From positions 322,561 through 386,560 of the forward strand of contig NZ_JBNGOZ010000002.1 in assembly GCF_050589825.1 (NCBI RefSeq): DNA of 64,000 nt. The letters run 5' to 3'. A model generated the notes under the pieces. That model made no database searches and was not told the origin of the DNA. It was given only the letters and a program-made list of their open reading frames with translations. The DNA is from Carboxylicivirga longa. GTDB taxonomy: Bacteria; Bacteroidota; Bacteroidia; Bacteroidales; Marinilabiliaceae. Below, piece after piece: positions 9,096-17,466 of this stretch (positions are counted from its first letter, which is position 1; each line of letters starts with the position of its first letter). Position numbers and translations under genes: made by a program.

Positions 9096-10064
9096 TCACT
9101 TTGCAAAAGGATGCTTTGCGAGAGGTTTCTTAGCAAAAGGATGATAGTCACCAATTAGCCCAACCGGCTTTTCATGACGAATTGCATGAACAATTTCGAT
9201 AGCCTGTCTTGGAGCTTCCAGCCCGTAACCACCACCCGCCAATATTTCTTGATAACTGCGGGTATGCAAGTCGGTAAAGCCATTACTGAATTCCAGCTCC
9301 ACCCCTTCGATCAATAGGGATCGATATGTACGTTGCCCTTTAGCAATAACTTTTGCTGGCAATACTTCATCGTTAATGGATAAAAACCAACGCACACGAG
9401 CTCTCTCAAAATAAAGAAATCCGGCCGCCCTGTCATGGGTATGGATATGAACAATATTTTGCTTCACATTACCAAATATATATGATAGCATGTCGTAAAA
9501 ATGCACGCCGATATTTGTGGCAATACCACCCGATTTAGACAAGTCGCCCTTCCATGATGTGTAATACCAATTTCCGCGCGAAGTCAAATAAGTGAGATCT
9601 ATATCGTAGATTTTATCCTTCGGACCATTGTCAACACGTTTTTTTAAGGACACAATGCTTGGATGCAAACGAAGTTGTAATATATTATATATTTTTTTCC
9701 CTGTATCTTCAACCACTCTTGCCAAGGCATCAATGTTCCATGGATTTAACACCAATGGCTTTTCACATATTGCATCCGACCCTCTGCGCAAGGCCATGCG
9801 TATATGTGCATCGTGTAAGTAATTAGGAGTACAGATGCTCATATAATCTAAGTCTATCCCTTTATCATATTTTAACTTCTCGATATGACGATCAAAACGT
9901 TCCGTCTCCACAAAAAATGCTGCATTGGGAAAAAAGCTATCCATAATGCCTACACCATCATAAGGATCCAAAGCTGCAATTAGATTGTTACCTGTTTCTT
10001 TGATTGCCTGCAAGTGTCGCGGAGCGATATAGCCGGCAGCTCCTATTAGGGCAAATTGCTTCAT
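9096..10064 (-). CDS. wlbA: WlbA/WbpB-type UDP-N-acetylglucosaminuronate 3-dehydrogenase
   Basis: A 322-residue Gfo/Idh/MocA oxidoreductase. The NAD-binding loop GAAGYIAPRH (8-17), the CTPNYLHDAHIRMAL block (78-92) and the EKPLVLNPWN block with its catalytic EKP (101-110) match the WlbA/WbpB subgroup, which oxidises C3 of UDP-GlcNAcA on the way to 2,3-diamino-uronic acids. That gives the cluster a uronic-acid precursor, relevant to the amidotransferase-like pair. The WlbC role could be filled by the adjacent aminotransferase, although that protein looks more like FdtB; no WlbB-type hexapeptide acetyltransferase is seen. The C-terminus carries an odd tail in which HPFAK occurs twice (HPFAKKPLAKHPFAK), apparently from a short internal DNA duplication. 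Confidence 0.85.
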   Translation of the reverse strand: MKQFALIGAAGYIAPRHLQAIKETGNNLIAALDPYDGVGIMDSFFPNAAFFVETERFDRHIEKLKYDKGIDLDYMSICTPNYLHDAHIRMALRRGSDAICEKPLVLNPWNIDALARVVEDTGKKIYNILQLRLHPSIVSLKKRVDNGPKDKIYDIDLTYLTSRGNWYYTSWKGDLSKSGGIATNIGVHFYDMLSYIFGNVKQNIVHIHTHDRAAGFLYFERARVRWFLSINDEVLPAKVIAKGQRTYRSLLIEGVELEFSNGFTDLHTRSYQEILAGGGYGLEAPRQAIEIVHAIRHEKPVGLIGDYHPFAKKPLAKHPFAK

Positions 10065-10162
10065 GAGATTATACTATTCTAACAATATGAATAAATATAC
10101 TACTAAGTATTGGATCAAATCCAACTTGTATACAACACGGGTTTTTCGTGAAAGTTACCAAA

Positions 10163-11302
10163 TCATCCATGAAAGGTATTGAGAACATCCACTACAAACT
10201 TTACTTCACTTTGAGTCATTACCTGACTAATCGGTAAAGAAAGTACTTCGTGATGTATCTTTTCAGTTATCGCCAGAGATAAACCATTCATGTTTTTATA
10301 TGCTTTTTGCTTATGGGGTGGAATGGGATAGTGGACAAGAGTTTGCACTCCTTGTTCCGTTAAGTATTCCTGCAAAGCATCCCGCTTGGGGTAGCGGATA
10401 ACAAACAGGTGCCATACGTGTGATAGATTATTAGCTGCTGACTGTTGGCGATTAGTTATCGGTAGAATTACATCCGGGTGTATGATGTTTTGCAAATAAT
10501 AATTCGCAATCCCCCGGCGATGCTGATTGTCTTCGTCCAGGCGTTTTAGTTTAATCCGTAGCATGGCAGCTTGTATCTCATCCAAGCGGGAATTCAAGCC
10601 CTGATAGTCGTTTACATACTTATTCATGGATCCGTAATTGGCCAATGCGCGTATGACATTCGCTAACTCCTTATCATTGGTGGTAACAGCACCCCCATCG
10701 CCCAAGGCGCCCAGGTTTTTACCAGGGTAAAAGCTATGGCCTGCGGCATCGCCAAGTGAACCGGAACGGATAAGTGATTGAGCATTGAGTGATGAGATTT
10801 GGGCACCGGCGGCTTGTGCATTGTCTTCAATAATTTTCAGTCCGAACTGATTGGCCAAGGCCTGCAATTTTTCATCCCAGCAAACTCGTCCATATAAATG
10901 AACCACCATAATGGCTTTTGTTTTGGGGCTTATGTACTGCTCTATTAGGTCAATATTCAGATTATAGCCATTGATATCCGGCTCCACCAAAACCGGCTTT
11001 AAGTTATTGTCGGTAATCGCAAGTATGGACGCAATATAGGTATTGGCGGGTACGATTACCTCATCGCCTTCGTGCATCAAGCCCATTTGGATATAGGCTT
11101 TCAGAATCAAACGCAGCGCATCCAAACCATTACCCACTCCAATACAGTGATTTACACCTATATATCTAGCATATTCCAATTCGAAATTATCGACTTCTTT
11201 ACCCAGGAGGTACCATCCACTTTCAATCACCTCTTGCACAGACCTAGAAATTTCAGGCTCAAAGCTTGCCGTTATTTTCTTTATATCTAAAAACTTAATC
11301 AT
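10163..11302 (-). CDS. DegT/DnrJ/EryC1/StrS sugar aminotransferase, FdtB/QdtB-like
   Basis: A 379-residue PLP-dependent sugar aminotransferase. Asp160 (LKIIEDNAQAAGA) should hold the PLP ring nitrogen, and Lys195 in HSFYPGKNLGALGDGGA is the Schiff-base lysine. The N-terminal run GWYLLGKEV, GVGNGLDALRLILKAY and EGDEVIVPANTYIAS is characteristic of FdtB/QdtB, which aminate dTDP-3-oxo-6-deoxyhexoses to 3-amino sugars. Two FdtA-type ketoisomerases, which make that substrate, lie upstream in the same cluster, supporting this over a WlbC role, though its neighbour WlbA keeps the alternative open. It ends 98 nt before wlbA and starts 21 nt after the short DegT gene. Confidence 0.87.
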   Translation of the reverse strand: MIKFLDIKKITASFEPEISRSVQEVIESGWYLLGKEVDNFELEYARYIGVNHCIGVGNGLDALRLILKAYIQMGLMHEGDEVIVPANTYIASILAITDNNLKPVLVEPDINGYNLNIDLIEQYISPKTKAIMVVHLYGRVCWDEKLQALANQFGLKIIEDNAQAAGAQISSLNAQSLIRSGSLGDAAGHSFYPGKNLGALGDGGAVTTNDKELANVIRALANYGSMNKYVNDYQGLNSRLDEIQAAMLRIKLKRLDEDNQHRRGIANYYLQNIIHPDVILPITNRQQSAANNLSHVWHLFVIRYPKRDALQEYLTEQGVQTLVHYPIPPHKQKAYKNMNGLSLAITEKIHHEVLSLPISQVMTQSEVKFVVDVLNTFHG

Positions 11303-11323
11303 TTACAGGTTCTGTAAGCATTT

Positions 11324-12238
11324 TTACTTAAATAGAAAGTCCTTAATTATTGCCACAAAATAATCCAAATCCTCTTTCTCCAAAGCCTGATGTACAGGAA
11401 TAAAGAAGGCCTCTTCACCATAAAACACACTACATTGCACCCCGTGGGCATAAAAATGCTTTTTGAGTTCAGGCAGGTCTATTCCGCTACCTTTGGCTTT
11501 GAACATAAATACTCCAGGCATAATTCCCTGTTTCAATTCAAATCGTTCACTAAATCCCATATCATGCAATTCTTGACTAAGATAATTGTAGTTACTAACA
11601 CGCTTTTCTATTATTTTTTGCCGAGAATCAATATAGTAAGACAATACATTTTTAATATACCTTAATAACTTATCATCTATTTGATAATGCTGTTTAACTG
11701 ATTTTAAATCATTGGCTACCAAAAGACCACCAACTTGTAGCGGGAAGGTTTTTGGGAAACTGTAAATCACGTAATCGCCAACAGTCCCGGGATCAGCTCC
11801 AACGCCTTTGGAAAAAAAAGCGTTGGCACAATCTTCTATAATGGGTAATCCATATTCCTTTAATCTTTCAGGATGATCATACGGGAAGCCAAACTCATGG
11901 TTGACAAACAAGACTTTGGTTTCCTGCATAATTTCTCGCGACCAATTACAAAATTTCTCTATCTCCCTGGTTACGCATCCGCTGATGTAAAAATTACCGG
12001 ATGTAGTTAAAATAGTTACTACATCATCCTTCTGCAAGTTTAAACATTGCAAAGCAAAATTAATGGCTTGTCGCCCATTTTCAGTATAGGTGAACTTTCT
12101 TCCATCAAAGCGCTCGTTGAAATACTTATCAATTGTATTGTCATCCGGTAAACAATGATTGATCGCTACATCTTTGGTGCGAAAAGGACCGATACGATAA
12201 CACGGCAAGCTATATGGGTCAGGGTTAATTATAAACAT
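11324..12238 (-). CDS. Short DegT-family aminotransferase-like protein
   Basis: A 304-residue protein of the DegT/DnrJ fold, about 70 residues shorter than usual. The key PLP positions remain: Asp136 in LPIIEDCANAFFSKG and Lys163 in YSFPKTFPLQVGG. The usual N-terminal helix and the glycine-rich GNGxxAL segment are altered (TENGRQAINFAL), and the inserts between strands are trimmed. It may aminate an unusual nucleotide sugar or act as a partner of another enzyme. Its ATG shares one base with the TAA of the upstream FemAB/GNAT-like gene (TAATG), so the two are translationally coupled and probably act on the same substrate. Confidence 0.7.
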   Translation of the reverse strand: MFIINPDPYSLPCYRIGPFRTKDVAINHCLPDDNTIDKYFNERFDGRKFTYTENGRQAINFALQCLNLQKDDVVTILTTSGNFYISGCVTREIEKFCNWSREIMQETKVLFVNHEFGFPYDHPERLKEYGLPIIEDCANAFFSKGVGADPGTVGDYVIYSFPKTFPLQVGGLLVANDLKSVKQHYQIDDKLLRYIKNVLSYYIDSRQKIIEKRVSNYNYLSQELHDMGFSERFELKQGIMPGVFMFKAKGSGIDLPELKKHFYAHGVQCSVFYGEEAFFIPVHQALEKEDLDYFVAIIKDFLFK

Positions 12239-13173
12239 TAGGACGGATTACTATTCAAAGAAAATGAATATTTTAGGGAAGAAATAGCTTCGTGCGTTTC
12301 TTTAAAGCGCAATAACCCAACGTTTGGAATGCTCTGCTCCGTTGATATTCCCAAGTCAACATACTTGTAACTTAGTTCTTTATAATGCTTCCACAAGTTA
12401 AATAGCATAAAATCCATAGCACGCAGTGAACGTCCATGCTCATTATCTCCCCAAAAAAGCGCAAATACAATATCGGAATGAAAACGATAAAAAATAGCGG
12501 AAGCCACCATTAATCCGTCAGGGGATGTCACTTTAAAAAAATCAACAGCCCATATTTTTTTTACTCGACGTATATCCTCTAAGGTCATGAATATAGGCCG
12601 ATCATACCTCGCCCTGTTCTGTTTGATGATCCCATAAGCTATTTCCTGTTCCTCCGCAGAAGAGATACTATCAAATACAAGCTTATTTCTCAAAGACTGA
12701 CGGTAATATTCACGGCTATTTTTCTGTTTGTATCGATTATTAAACAAGCGAAGATCGACCCAACTTGTAATTTCAGGAATTTGATATGTAAAACCACTTC
12801 TAACGAATGAGCTAATGCATTTTGCATTAAAAGAAGGCGTGTAAATATCAGGTGGCAATGTTATCTGAAACTGCTCATTTGTATTATCATAGAAATACCT
12901 TTTTAAGGAAGAAATAAAAGCATCTATCCTATCTACATAAATATTCTCTTTTTTATAATGAAAACCACCGAAAGGAGCCGAAAAGGGGGATAAAAGATTC
13001 TTATCCTTCACCCCAGCTATCAAACCCATTTCAGGTTTATCAACTTCTTCAACCAAACAAACCAGCTCATCTGCTTTAAACCTATTTAATTCAATAAAGC
13101 AACTTGTTATAAAAGGATTTCTCTGATCAGGAAAAAGATCGCAGTAGGTGTTATAATCTATTTCAATAAGCAT
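12238..13173 (-). CDS. FemAB/GNAT-like acyl- or aminoacyl-transferase
   Basis: A 311-residue soluble protein without signal peptide. The middle and C-terminal part (IIKQNRARYDRPIFMTLEDI, then MVASAIFYRF, ALFWGDNEHG and YKYVDLGIS) has the look of GNAT/FemAB-type acyltransferases seen in polysaccharide clusters. In dTDP-3-amino-sugar pathways an N-acyltransferase is the last step; since no hexapeptide FdtC is visible, this protein is a candidate for that step. This is inference. It is 2 nt from the FdtA gene upstream and overlaps the short DegT gene downstream by one base. Confidence 0.55.
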   Translation of the reverse strand: MLIEIDYNTYCDLFPDQRNPFITSCFIELNRFKADELVCLVEEVDKPEMGLIAGVKDKNLLSPFSAPFGGFHYKKENIYVDRIDAFISSLKRYFYDNTNEQFQITLPPDIYTPSFNAKCISSFVRSGFTYQIPEITSWVDLRLFNNRYKQKNSREYYRQSLRNKLVFDSISSAEEQEIAYGIIKQNRARYDRPIFMTLEDIRRVKKIWAVDFFKVTSPDGLMVASAIFYRFHSDIVFALFWGDNEHGRSLRAMDFMLFNLWKHYKELSYKYVDLGISTEQSIPNVGLLRFKETHEAISSLKYSFSLNSNPS

Positions 13174-13175
13174 AT

Positions 13176-13598
13176 TTATTGCATTTTATATGCCAAAAAA
13201 TCTTCATACCCCCGAATATAATCTTCCTCACTATACTTTTGGGATGCCAACACAAAACAAATGGCGCCTGATGAAAAATTGACGATCTCACGCCATATGC
13301 CGGGAATTACCATTAGACCAAAATTAGGTCTATTCAGTTGAATGATTTTTTTCTGTTGACCATCGTCAATAATTACATCAAAGCTGCCACTGGCTGCCAC
13401 TATTAACTGATATAAATTTTTATGGGCATGACCTCCCCGCTCTGAGCCGCCGGGTACATCGTACAAATAATAGATACGCTTCACATCAAAGGGCAAGTCG
13501 GCACCATTTTGCACGATGGTAATATTACCGGCAGGATTGTGTATTTTCGGCAATTCCACCACATTACAATTGTGGATGTCGGATACGTAACTTAGCAT
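13176..13598 (-). CDS. FdtA/QdtA-type dTDP-sugar ketoisomerase (HAH active site)
   Basis: A 140-residue single-domain cupin of the WxcM/FdtA family, which converts dTDP-4-keto-6-deoxyglucose to the 3-keto isomer. The signature YDVPGGSERGGHAHK (about 46-60) carries both histidines of the HxH pair (57 and 59), then ASGSFDVIIDDG. Its product is the substrate of FdtB-type aminotransferases, and one lies downstream. FdtA and QdtA differ in C4 stereochemistry, which is not decided here. It overlaps the preceding paralogue by 7 nt, implying translational coupling and possibly a mixed dimer. No rmlA or rmlB gene for dTDP-4-keto-6-deoxyglucose supply is in the window. Confidence 0.85.
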   Translation of the reverse strand: MLSYVSDIHNCNVVELPKIHNPAGNITIVQNGADLPFDVKRIYYLYDVPGGSERGGHAHKNLYQLIVAASGSFDVIIDDGQQKKIIQLNRPNFGLMVIPGIWREIVNFSSGAICFVLASQKYSEEDYIRGYEDFLAYKMQ

Positions 13599-14020
13599 AG
13601 GGTGAGTTTTTTAAAAACTTTAAAATCACGAATATAATCATCAACCTCGTAATTTGTAGAAGCTATGATAACCGCCAATGAGTTGGTAGAGAAGTTCTCA
13701 AGTGAGCGCCACATCATCTGCGGCACAAATACGCCACTGTAAGAGCGGTTCAAAGAATATTTATACTCCTTTTCTCCATCGTTTAGTACCACATCAAAAC
13801 TTCCCGATAAAGCAATAATCAACTCCTGCGTTTTCTTAAAAGCATGACCACCTCGGAGCTGTCCCCCAGGCACATCATAGATCCAATAAACCCGCTTGAT
13901 TTTAAAAGGAACATGCTCCTGCTCTTCTACAAAAGACAGATTACCCCGTTGATCGAGGAATTTTGGTAATTTAATCAACAAAGGCTTTAGAGCAACATTT
14001 GTAGTACGTTCATTAAGCAT
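13592..14020 (-). CDS. FdtA-like cupin paralogue (HAF active site)
   Basis: A 142-residue tandem paralogue of the FdtA-type gene downstream, with the same cupin landmarks: YDVPGGQLRGGHAFKK (about 49-63), ALSGSFDVVLNDGE and a conserved tryptophan (MMWRSLENFS). The second histidine of the HxH pair is Phe61. In characterised FdtA enzymes both histidines lie in the active site, so this copy may be catalytically changed, specific for another sugar, or a structural partner. It starts at an ATG 11 nt after the Wzc-like gene and is the first modification gene after wza-wzc. Confidence 0.8.
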   Translation of the reverse strand: MLNERTTNVALKPLLIKLPKFLDQRGNLSFVEEQEHVPFKIKRVYWIYDVPGGQLRGGHAFKKTQELIIALSGSFDVVLNDGEKEYKYSLNRSYSGVFVPQMMWRSLENFSTNSLAVIIASTNYEVDDYIRDFKVFKKLTLC

Positions 14021-14031
14021 GCTGAAAAATT

Positions 14032-16353
14032 TTATGATTTAACACTTACATAAGATTGATACTTTTTACCATATCCATATTTACCATGTTGCTCAATCGT
14101 CTCATTTACCACCAGCGATAAATGATCAACACCAAGCGTCTGTATCTCACCAATGGCTTGTGCCATGGCCTTACGGTAAGTATGCCCCATACGAATTACT
14201 AGGACATTCGCATCAGCTAATGGCAATAGATGGTGTGTATCTGAAATTAAAGCCACAGGCGCTGAATCAACGACAATAAAATCATAACGCGATTTTAATT
14301 GTTCAAACATGGTTTTTGTAGCTTTAGAAGCGGTTAATTCAGATGGATTTGGCGGTACTGGTCCGGCTCCAATAATATCAAGATTAGGGTAATCTGTAGT
14401 TTTTATTACTTCGTCTAAGCTATGCTGGCCAATTAAGTAAGTTGAAACACCTTTGTCTTTTTTAATATTAAAAACAGTTTCTGTTTGAGGGTTTCTCAAA
14501 TCAAACCCGATTAATATCGTCTTCTTCCCTAATAAACTATAAACAGATGCCAGGTTGATAGCTGTTGTTGTTTTACCATCTTCAGGCATTGCAGAACTAA
14601 TCAAAATCACCGGACTCTTCTGTGTTTTTGAGACAAACTGCAATTTACTACGCACCAAACGATAAGCCTCAGCTATATTTGACTGGGGGTTATCTAAGAC
14701 CGTCATATTCTTTTTCCCCTTGATGCGAGGAATACTTCCCAACAAAGGCAGCGTTGACAAACTTGAAAGATCCTCTTCTCGCAAACGCTTATTCATGCTA
14801 AACAAAATAAAGAGAATGACCATCGGTATTGCCGAACCCAGAAATAAAGCGACGAAGTTAATCATAGTAGGATTGGGCGATACCATTTGACTAAAGGCAA
14901 TGCTGGCAGGATCCACTACTTCACTGTCAGAACGGTTGGACGCCTTTTGCATCTGCAACTCTGAACGTTTTTCCAGTAAAAACGTATAAAGAGCATCGTT
15001 AATCCTGAACTTTCTTTCAATACCTAAAAGCTGCCGCTCAGTAACCGGAAGGGCACTTGCCTGAGCATTGGCGCGTCCGATTTGAGATTGATTTTCTTGC
15101 TTGGCAAGGTAATTGGCACGTTTAAGACCGTTAAGCGTCTCTAACAACTCTTGCTTTTTTGTCTTCACCTGCTCTGTTAACAAATTACGCAAAGGGTTCT
15201 TATCACCACCACCGGCACTAGATAACTGTGCCTGCAACTCGGCCAACTCGGTAACTAAGGTGGTCAGTGCCTCATCCTCAAGACCCATACTAACTGGTAG
15301 CGGCACCTCACCATCCTCATTATTTTCCAAATAAGCAGATAAATAATCGTAATAATTGGCCTCTAGCCGCAAACGGGCACGTTCGTTTTCCAAATCGCTG
15401 ACCTGAGTAATCAATTGCTGCCCCTGCGCCGACAAATTCATCACACGGCGTGATGAGCGAAATTGCTGCAACTCATTTTCTGTGATCACAAGTGAGTCGG
15501 TGATACCTACCAGTTGAGAATTAATAAACTGAATCTGACGATCCGCTTCAGCATTTTTCTTCTCTAGCGATAAATCCTGAAAAACGTCTGTGAGGCTGTT
15601 TAAAAAGTCTACATCTCTGGCACGGTTAGTTCCCATCAAACTCAATTCCAAAACAGAACCTGAACGGGATGCAACCCCTACTTGTAACCGATTATTAAAA
15701 TATCGCACCAGATTCTCCGTATTATACTTGACAAAGCAAAGGGTTACATCCTTATTTTGAATAAACCAATCCGTATTATTACAAATAATCCGAAACCAAC
15801 CATCACCATAATCCACCTTTTGGCCAAATGTCGCTTGATGGTTATAAGCATCATATTCTGAGATCATTTTATATTCATCATTACCCAAATAAATAACACT
15901 AAATTCTACATTCATGGGCAAAGCGCATTTTTCACTGATGACCAGTTCGATAGGAGAATTTTTATAAAGGGGAAGGTTGTTACGTTTTGTCTTGTAATAA
16001 TACTCCATTTGTAAATCCAGTTTTGCCAGAGCACGACGCGTTAGCTCACGGGAAGTGAGTATCATCATCTGGTTATCGATACTGCGAACTCCGCCCGGCA
16101 AACCCATACCCTGCAACAACTCTTCGTTATCGGCTGTGTTTCTATCATCAGCCTCATAAATAAGCACCGATGTAGACACCTGATAAACAGGCAGTGAATG
16201 ACCAATGAAAAAACGGGCACCCAACAAGGCAATTCCTATACTGATTACAAAAACATACCAGCGTTTGAATATAATTTTAAGAACTAATCCTGGGTCGAGT
16301 CCCCAACCATTACCTTTGGTACTCAATTCATTATTTCTTTTTAAACTCTGCAT
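14032..16353 (-). CDS. wzc: Wzc-like polysaccharide chain-length tyrosine autokinase
   Basis: A 773-residue inner-membrane BY-kinase. The Wzz domain has its first helix at about residues 33-50 and its second at about 494-520 (FVALFLGSAIPMVILFILF) with long coiled coils between. The cytoplasmic kinase has Walker A SSAMPEDGKTTTA (about 580-592), Walker A' LIGFDLRNP and Walker B YDFIVVDSAP. The C-terminus has a tyrosine cluster (KYGYGKKYQSYV) for autophosphorylation. It controls polymer length and export together with Wza. It is followed closely by the ketoisomerases, and a 158-nt gap with a palindromic repeat separates it from wza. It is clearly related to the Wzc of cluster B but not a close copy. 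Confidence 0.93.
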   Translation of the reverse strand: MQSLKRNNELSTKGNGWGLDPGLVLKIIFKRWYVFVISIGIALLGARFFIGHSLPVYQVSTSVLIYEADDRNTADNEELLQGMGLPGGVRSIDNQMMILTSRELTRRALAKLDLQMEYYYKTKRNNLPLYKNSPIELVISEKCALPMNVEFSVIYLGNDEYKMISEYDAYNHQATFGQKVDYGDGWFRIICNNTDWFIQNKDVTLCFVKYNTENLVRYFNNRLQVGVASRSGSVLELSLMGTNRARDVDFLNSLTDVFQDLSLEKKNAEADRQIQFINSQLVGITDSLVITENELQQFRSSRRVMNLSAQGQQLITQVSDLENERARLRLEANYYDYLSAYLENNEDGEVPLPVSMGLEDEALTTLVTELAELQAQLSSAGGGDKNPLRNLLTEQVKTKKQELLETLNGLKRANYLAKQENQSQIGRANAQASALPVTERQLLGIERKFRINDALYTFLLEKRSELQMQKASNRSDSEVVDPASIAFSQMVSPNPTMINFVALFLGSAIPMVILFILFSMNKRLREEDLSSLSTLPLLGSIPRIKGKKNMTVLDNPQSNIAEAYRLVRSKLQFVSKTQKSPVILISSAMPEDGKTTTAINLASVYSLLGKKTILIGFDLRNPQTETVFNIKKDKGVSTYLIGQHSLDEVIKTTDYPNLDIIGAGPVPPNPSELTASKATKTMFEQLKSRYDFIVVDSAPVALISDTHHLLPLADANVLVIRMGHTYRKAMAQAIGEIQTLGVDHLSLVVNETIEQHGKYGYGKKYQSYVSVKS

Positions 16354-16451
16354 CTCAATTATTTCTGTTCTAACAAGCTAACCCAATACCTAATTCGTTA
16401 ACGTTCAATTCAATTACTACTTACAGAACAAATGAATTTAACCTTTAGTGG

Positions 16452-16493
16452 ACCTCCCCGCCTACCGGCAACCCTCCTAAAATTCAGGAGGGT
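16452..16493. repeat. REP-like palindromic element, copy 1
   Basis: In the 158-nt gap between wza and wzc. On the minus strand it reads as a hairpin with stem CCCTCCT/AGGAGGG (outer A-T pair, 7-nt loop) followed by a small GCC/GGC hairpin and GTAGGCGGGGAGG. A second element with the same architecture lies at 23917-23960. No U-run follows, so it is not a standard terminator; it may tune wzc expression relative to wza. Confidence 0.55.
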
Positions 16494-16511
16494 AATGCCT
16501 TTAACATGGTG

Positions 16512-17297
16512 TTACTCTCGCTGTGCTTCTATTAAAGCATAAATAACCAATCCCATATTGATTACTCCCAAAGCTAAAGAATAGATAAAGGCATTCATCT
16601 GGAAAGTACGACCCCTCAACGGAGGTGCATAAATAATATCATTGGGCATCACGTAGTAATATTCTGAGCTGAGTATACTGCGATCGCGCAGACGAAACTC
16701 CTTGATGACGGGTCCGAATTCTGTGGGACGTATCAGTTGTATCTTCATCCGATCACTATAATCACTCAAATCGCCTCCCAACGAAAGCGCCTCAAAAATA
16801 GTAACGCGATCCTTCTCCAGGCGGTAGCGCCCCGGATTATTGAACTCACCAATAAGGCTGATGGTATTATTAACTAAACGCACGCGTATAGCGGCATCTT
16901 TCACATAACTTTTAAAAGCTTCATCTAGCTTAGCGCTGATCTCTTCAACTGTATCGCCGGCAACCAAAATCTTACCTACATATGGAATTTTGATATAGCC
17001 ACGCGCATCAACCGGGTAACTAATAAAAACTGCAGATTCCTCACTTATTGTTCCTTCTCCCGCCGAGGCATTAAACATCTCCGACCAGCGAGGATCAGGT
17101 GTCACCACATTGATATAAAGATAGTCATAGGGCTTCACCTCATAGTCGGCAGGCGTTACGTGGTTTATCAACTCACTTAACTCCCTAGATAAGTCAGCAT
17201 CGGGCTGGAGATAAGTCAGCTTTTTCTTAGATACACAGGAACTTATAGTGAACACAGCTATCAATACAAATAAAAATCTGGTATGGGATGTTCTCAT
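16512..17297 (-). CDS. wza: Wza-like polysaccharide export lipoprotein
   Basis: A 261-residue outer-membrane export protein. The signal peptide ends in a lipobox (ISSC, Cys21). The Poly_export core follows (YEVKPYDYLYINVVTPDP, VDARGYIKIPYVGKI), then an SLBB-type domain (ISLIGEFNNPGRYRLE) and a C-terminal hydrophobic helix (FIYSLALGVINMGLVIYALIE), the normal length for Bacteroidota members. It forms the channel through which the cluster A polymer leaves. It is the first gene of the cluster and has a candidate promoter just upstream at 17330-17362. Confidence 0.92.
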   Translation of the reverse strand: MRTSHTRFLFVLIAVFTISSCVSKKKLTYLQPDADLSRELSELINHVTPADYEVKPYDYLYINVVTPDPRWSEMFNASAGEGTISEESAVFISYPVDARGYIKIPYVGKILVAGDTVEEISAKLDEAFKSYVKDAAIRVRLVNNTISLIGEFNNPGRYRLEKDRVTIFEALSLGGDLSDYSDRMKIQLIRPTEFGPVIKEFRLRDRSILSSEYYYVMPNDIIYAPPLRGRTFQMNAFIYSLALGVINMGLVIYALIEAQRE

Positions 17298-17329
17298 TAT
17301 ATTTGCTTTACGCGGTGAATTTCTCGTTT

Positions 17330-17362
17330 CAAATTTATCTTAGCTGCATGCTTGTATTACAA
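17330..17362 (-). promoter_or_regulatory. Candidate promoter of cluster A (wza)
   Basis: On the minus strand TAAATTTG (17337-17330) matches the Bacteroidetes -7 consensus TAnnTTTG exactly. A TTG (17362-17360) lies 22 nt upstream, slightly longer than the usual 19-21 nt to the -33 element. The start site would fall about 25 nt before the wza ATG. Confidence 0.45.
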
Positions 17363-17466
17363 CCTTAGTAGCCGAGGGAGATGTGATTAACAAACTTGTT
17401 TTAAATGGCTCAAAAACTGTTTATACTGCACTCATTAACTCTTGACGACAATTAACTAAGGGTTTA

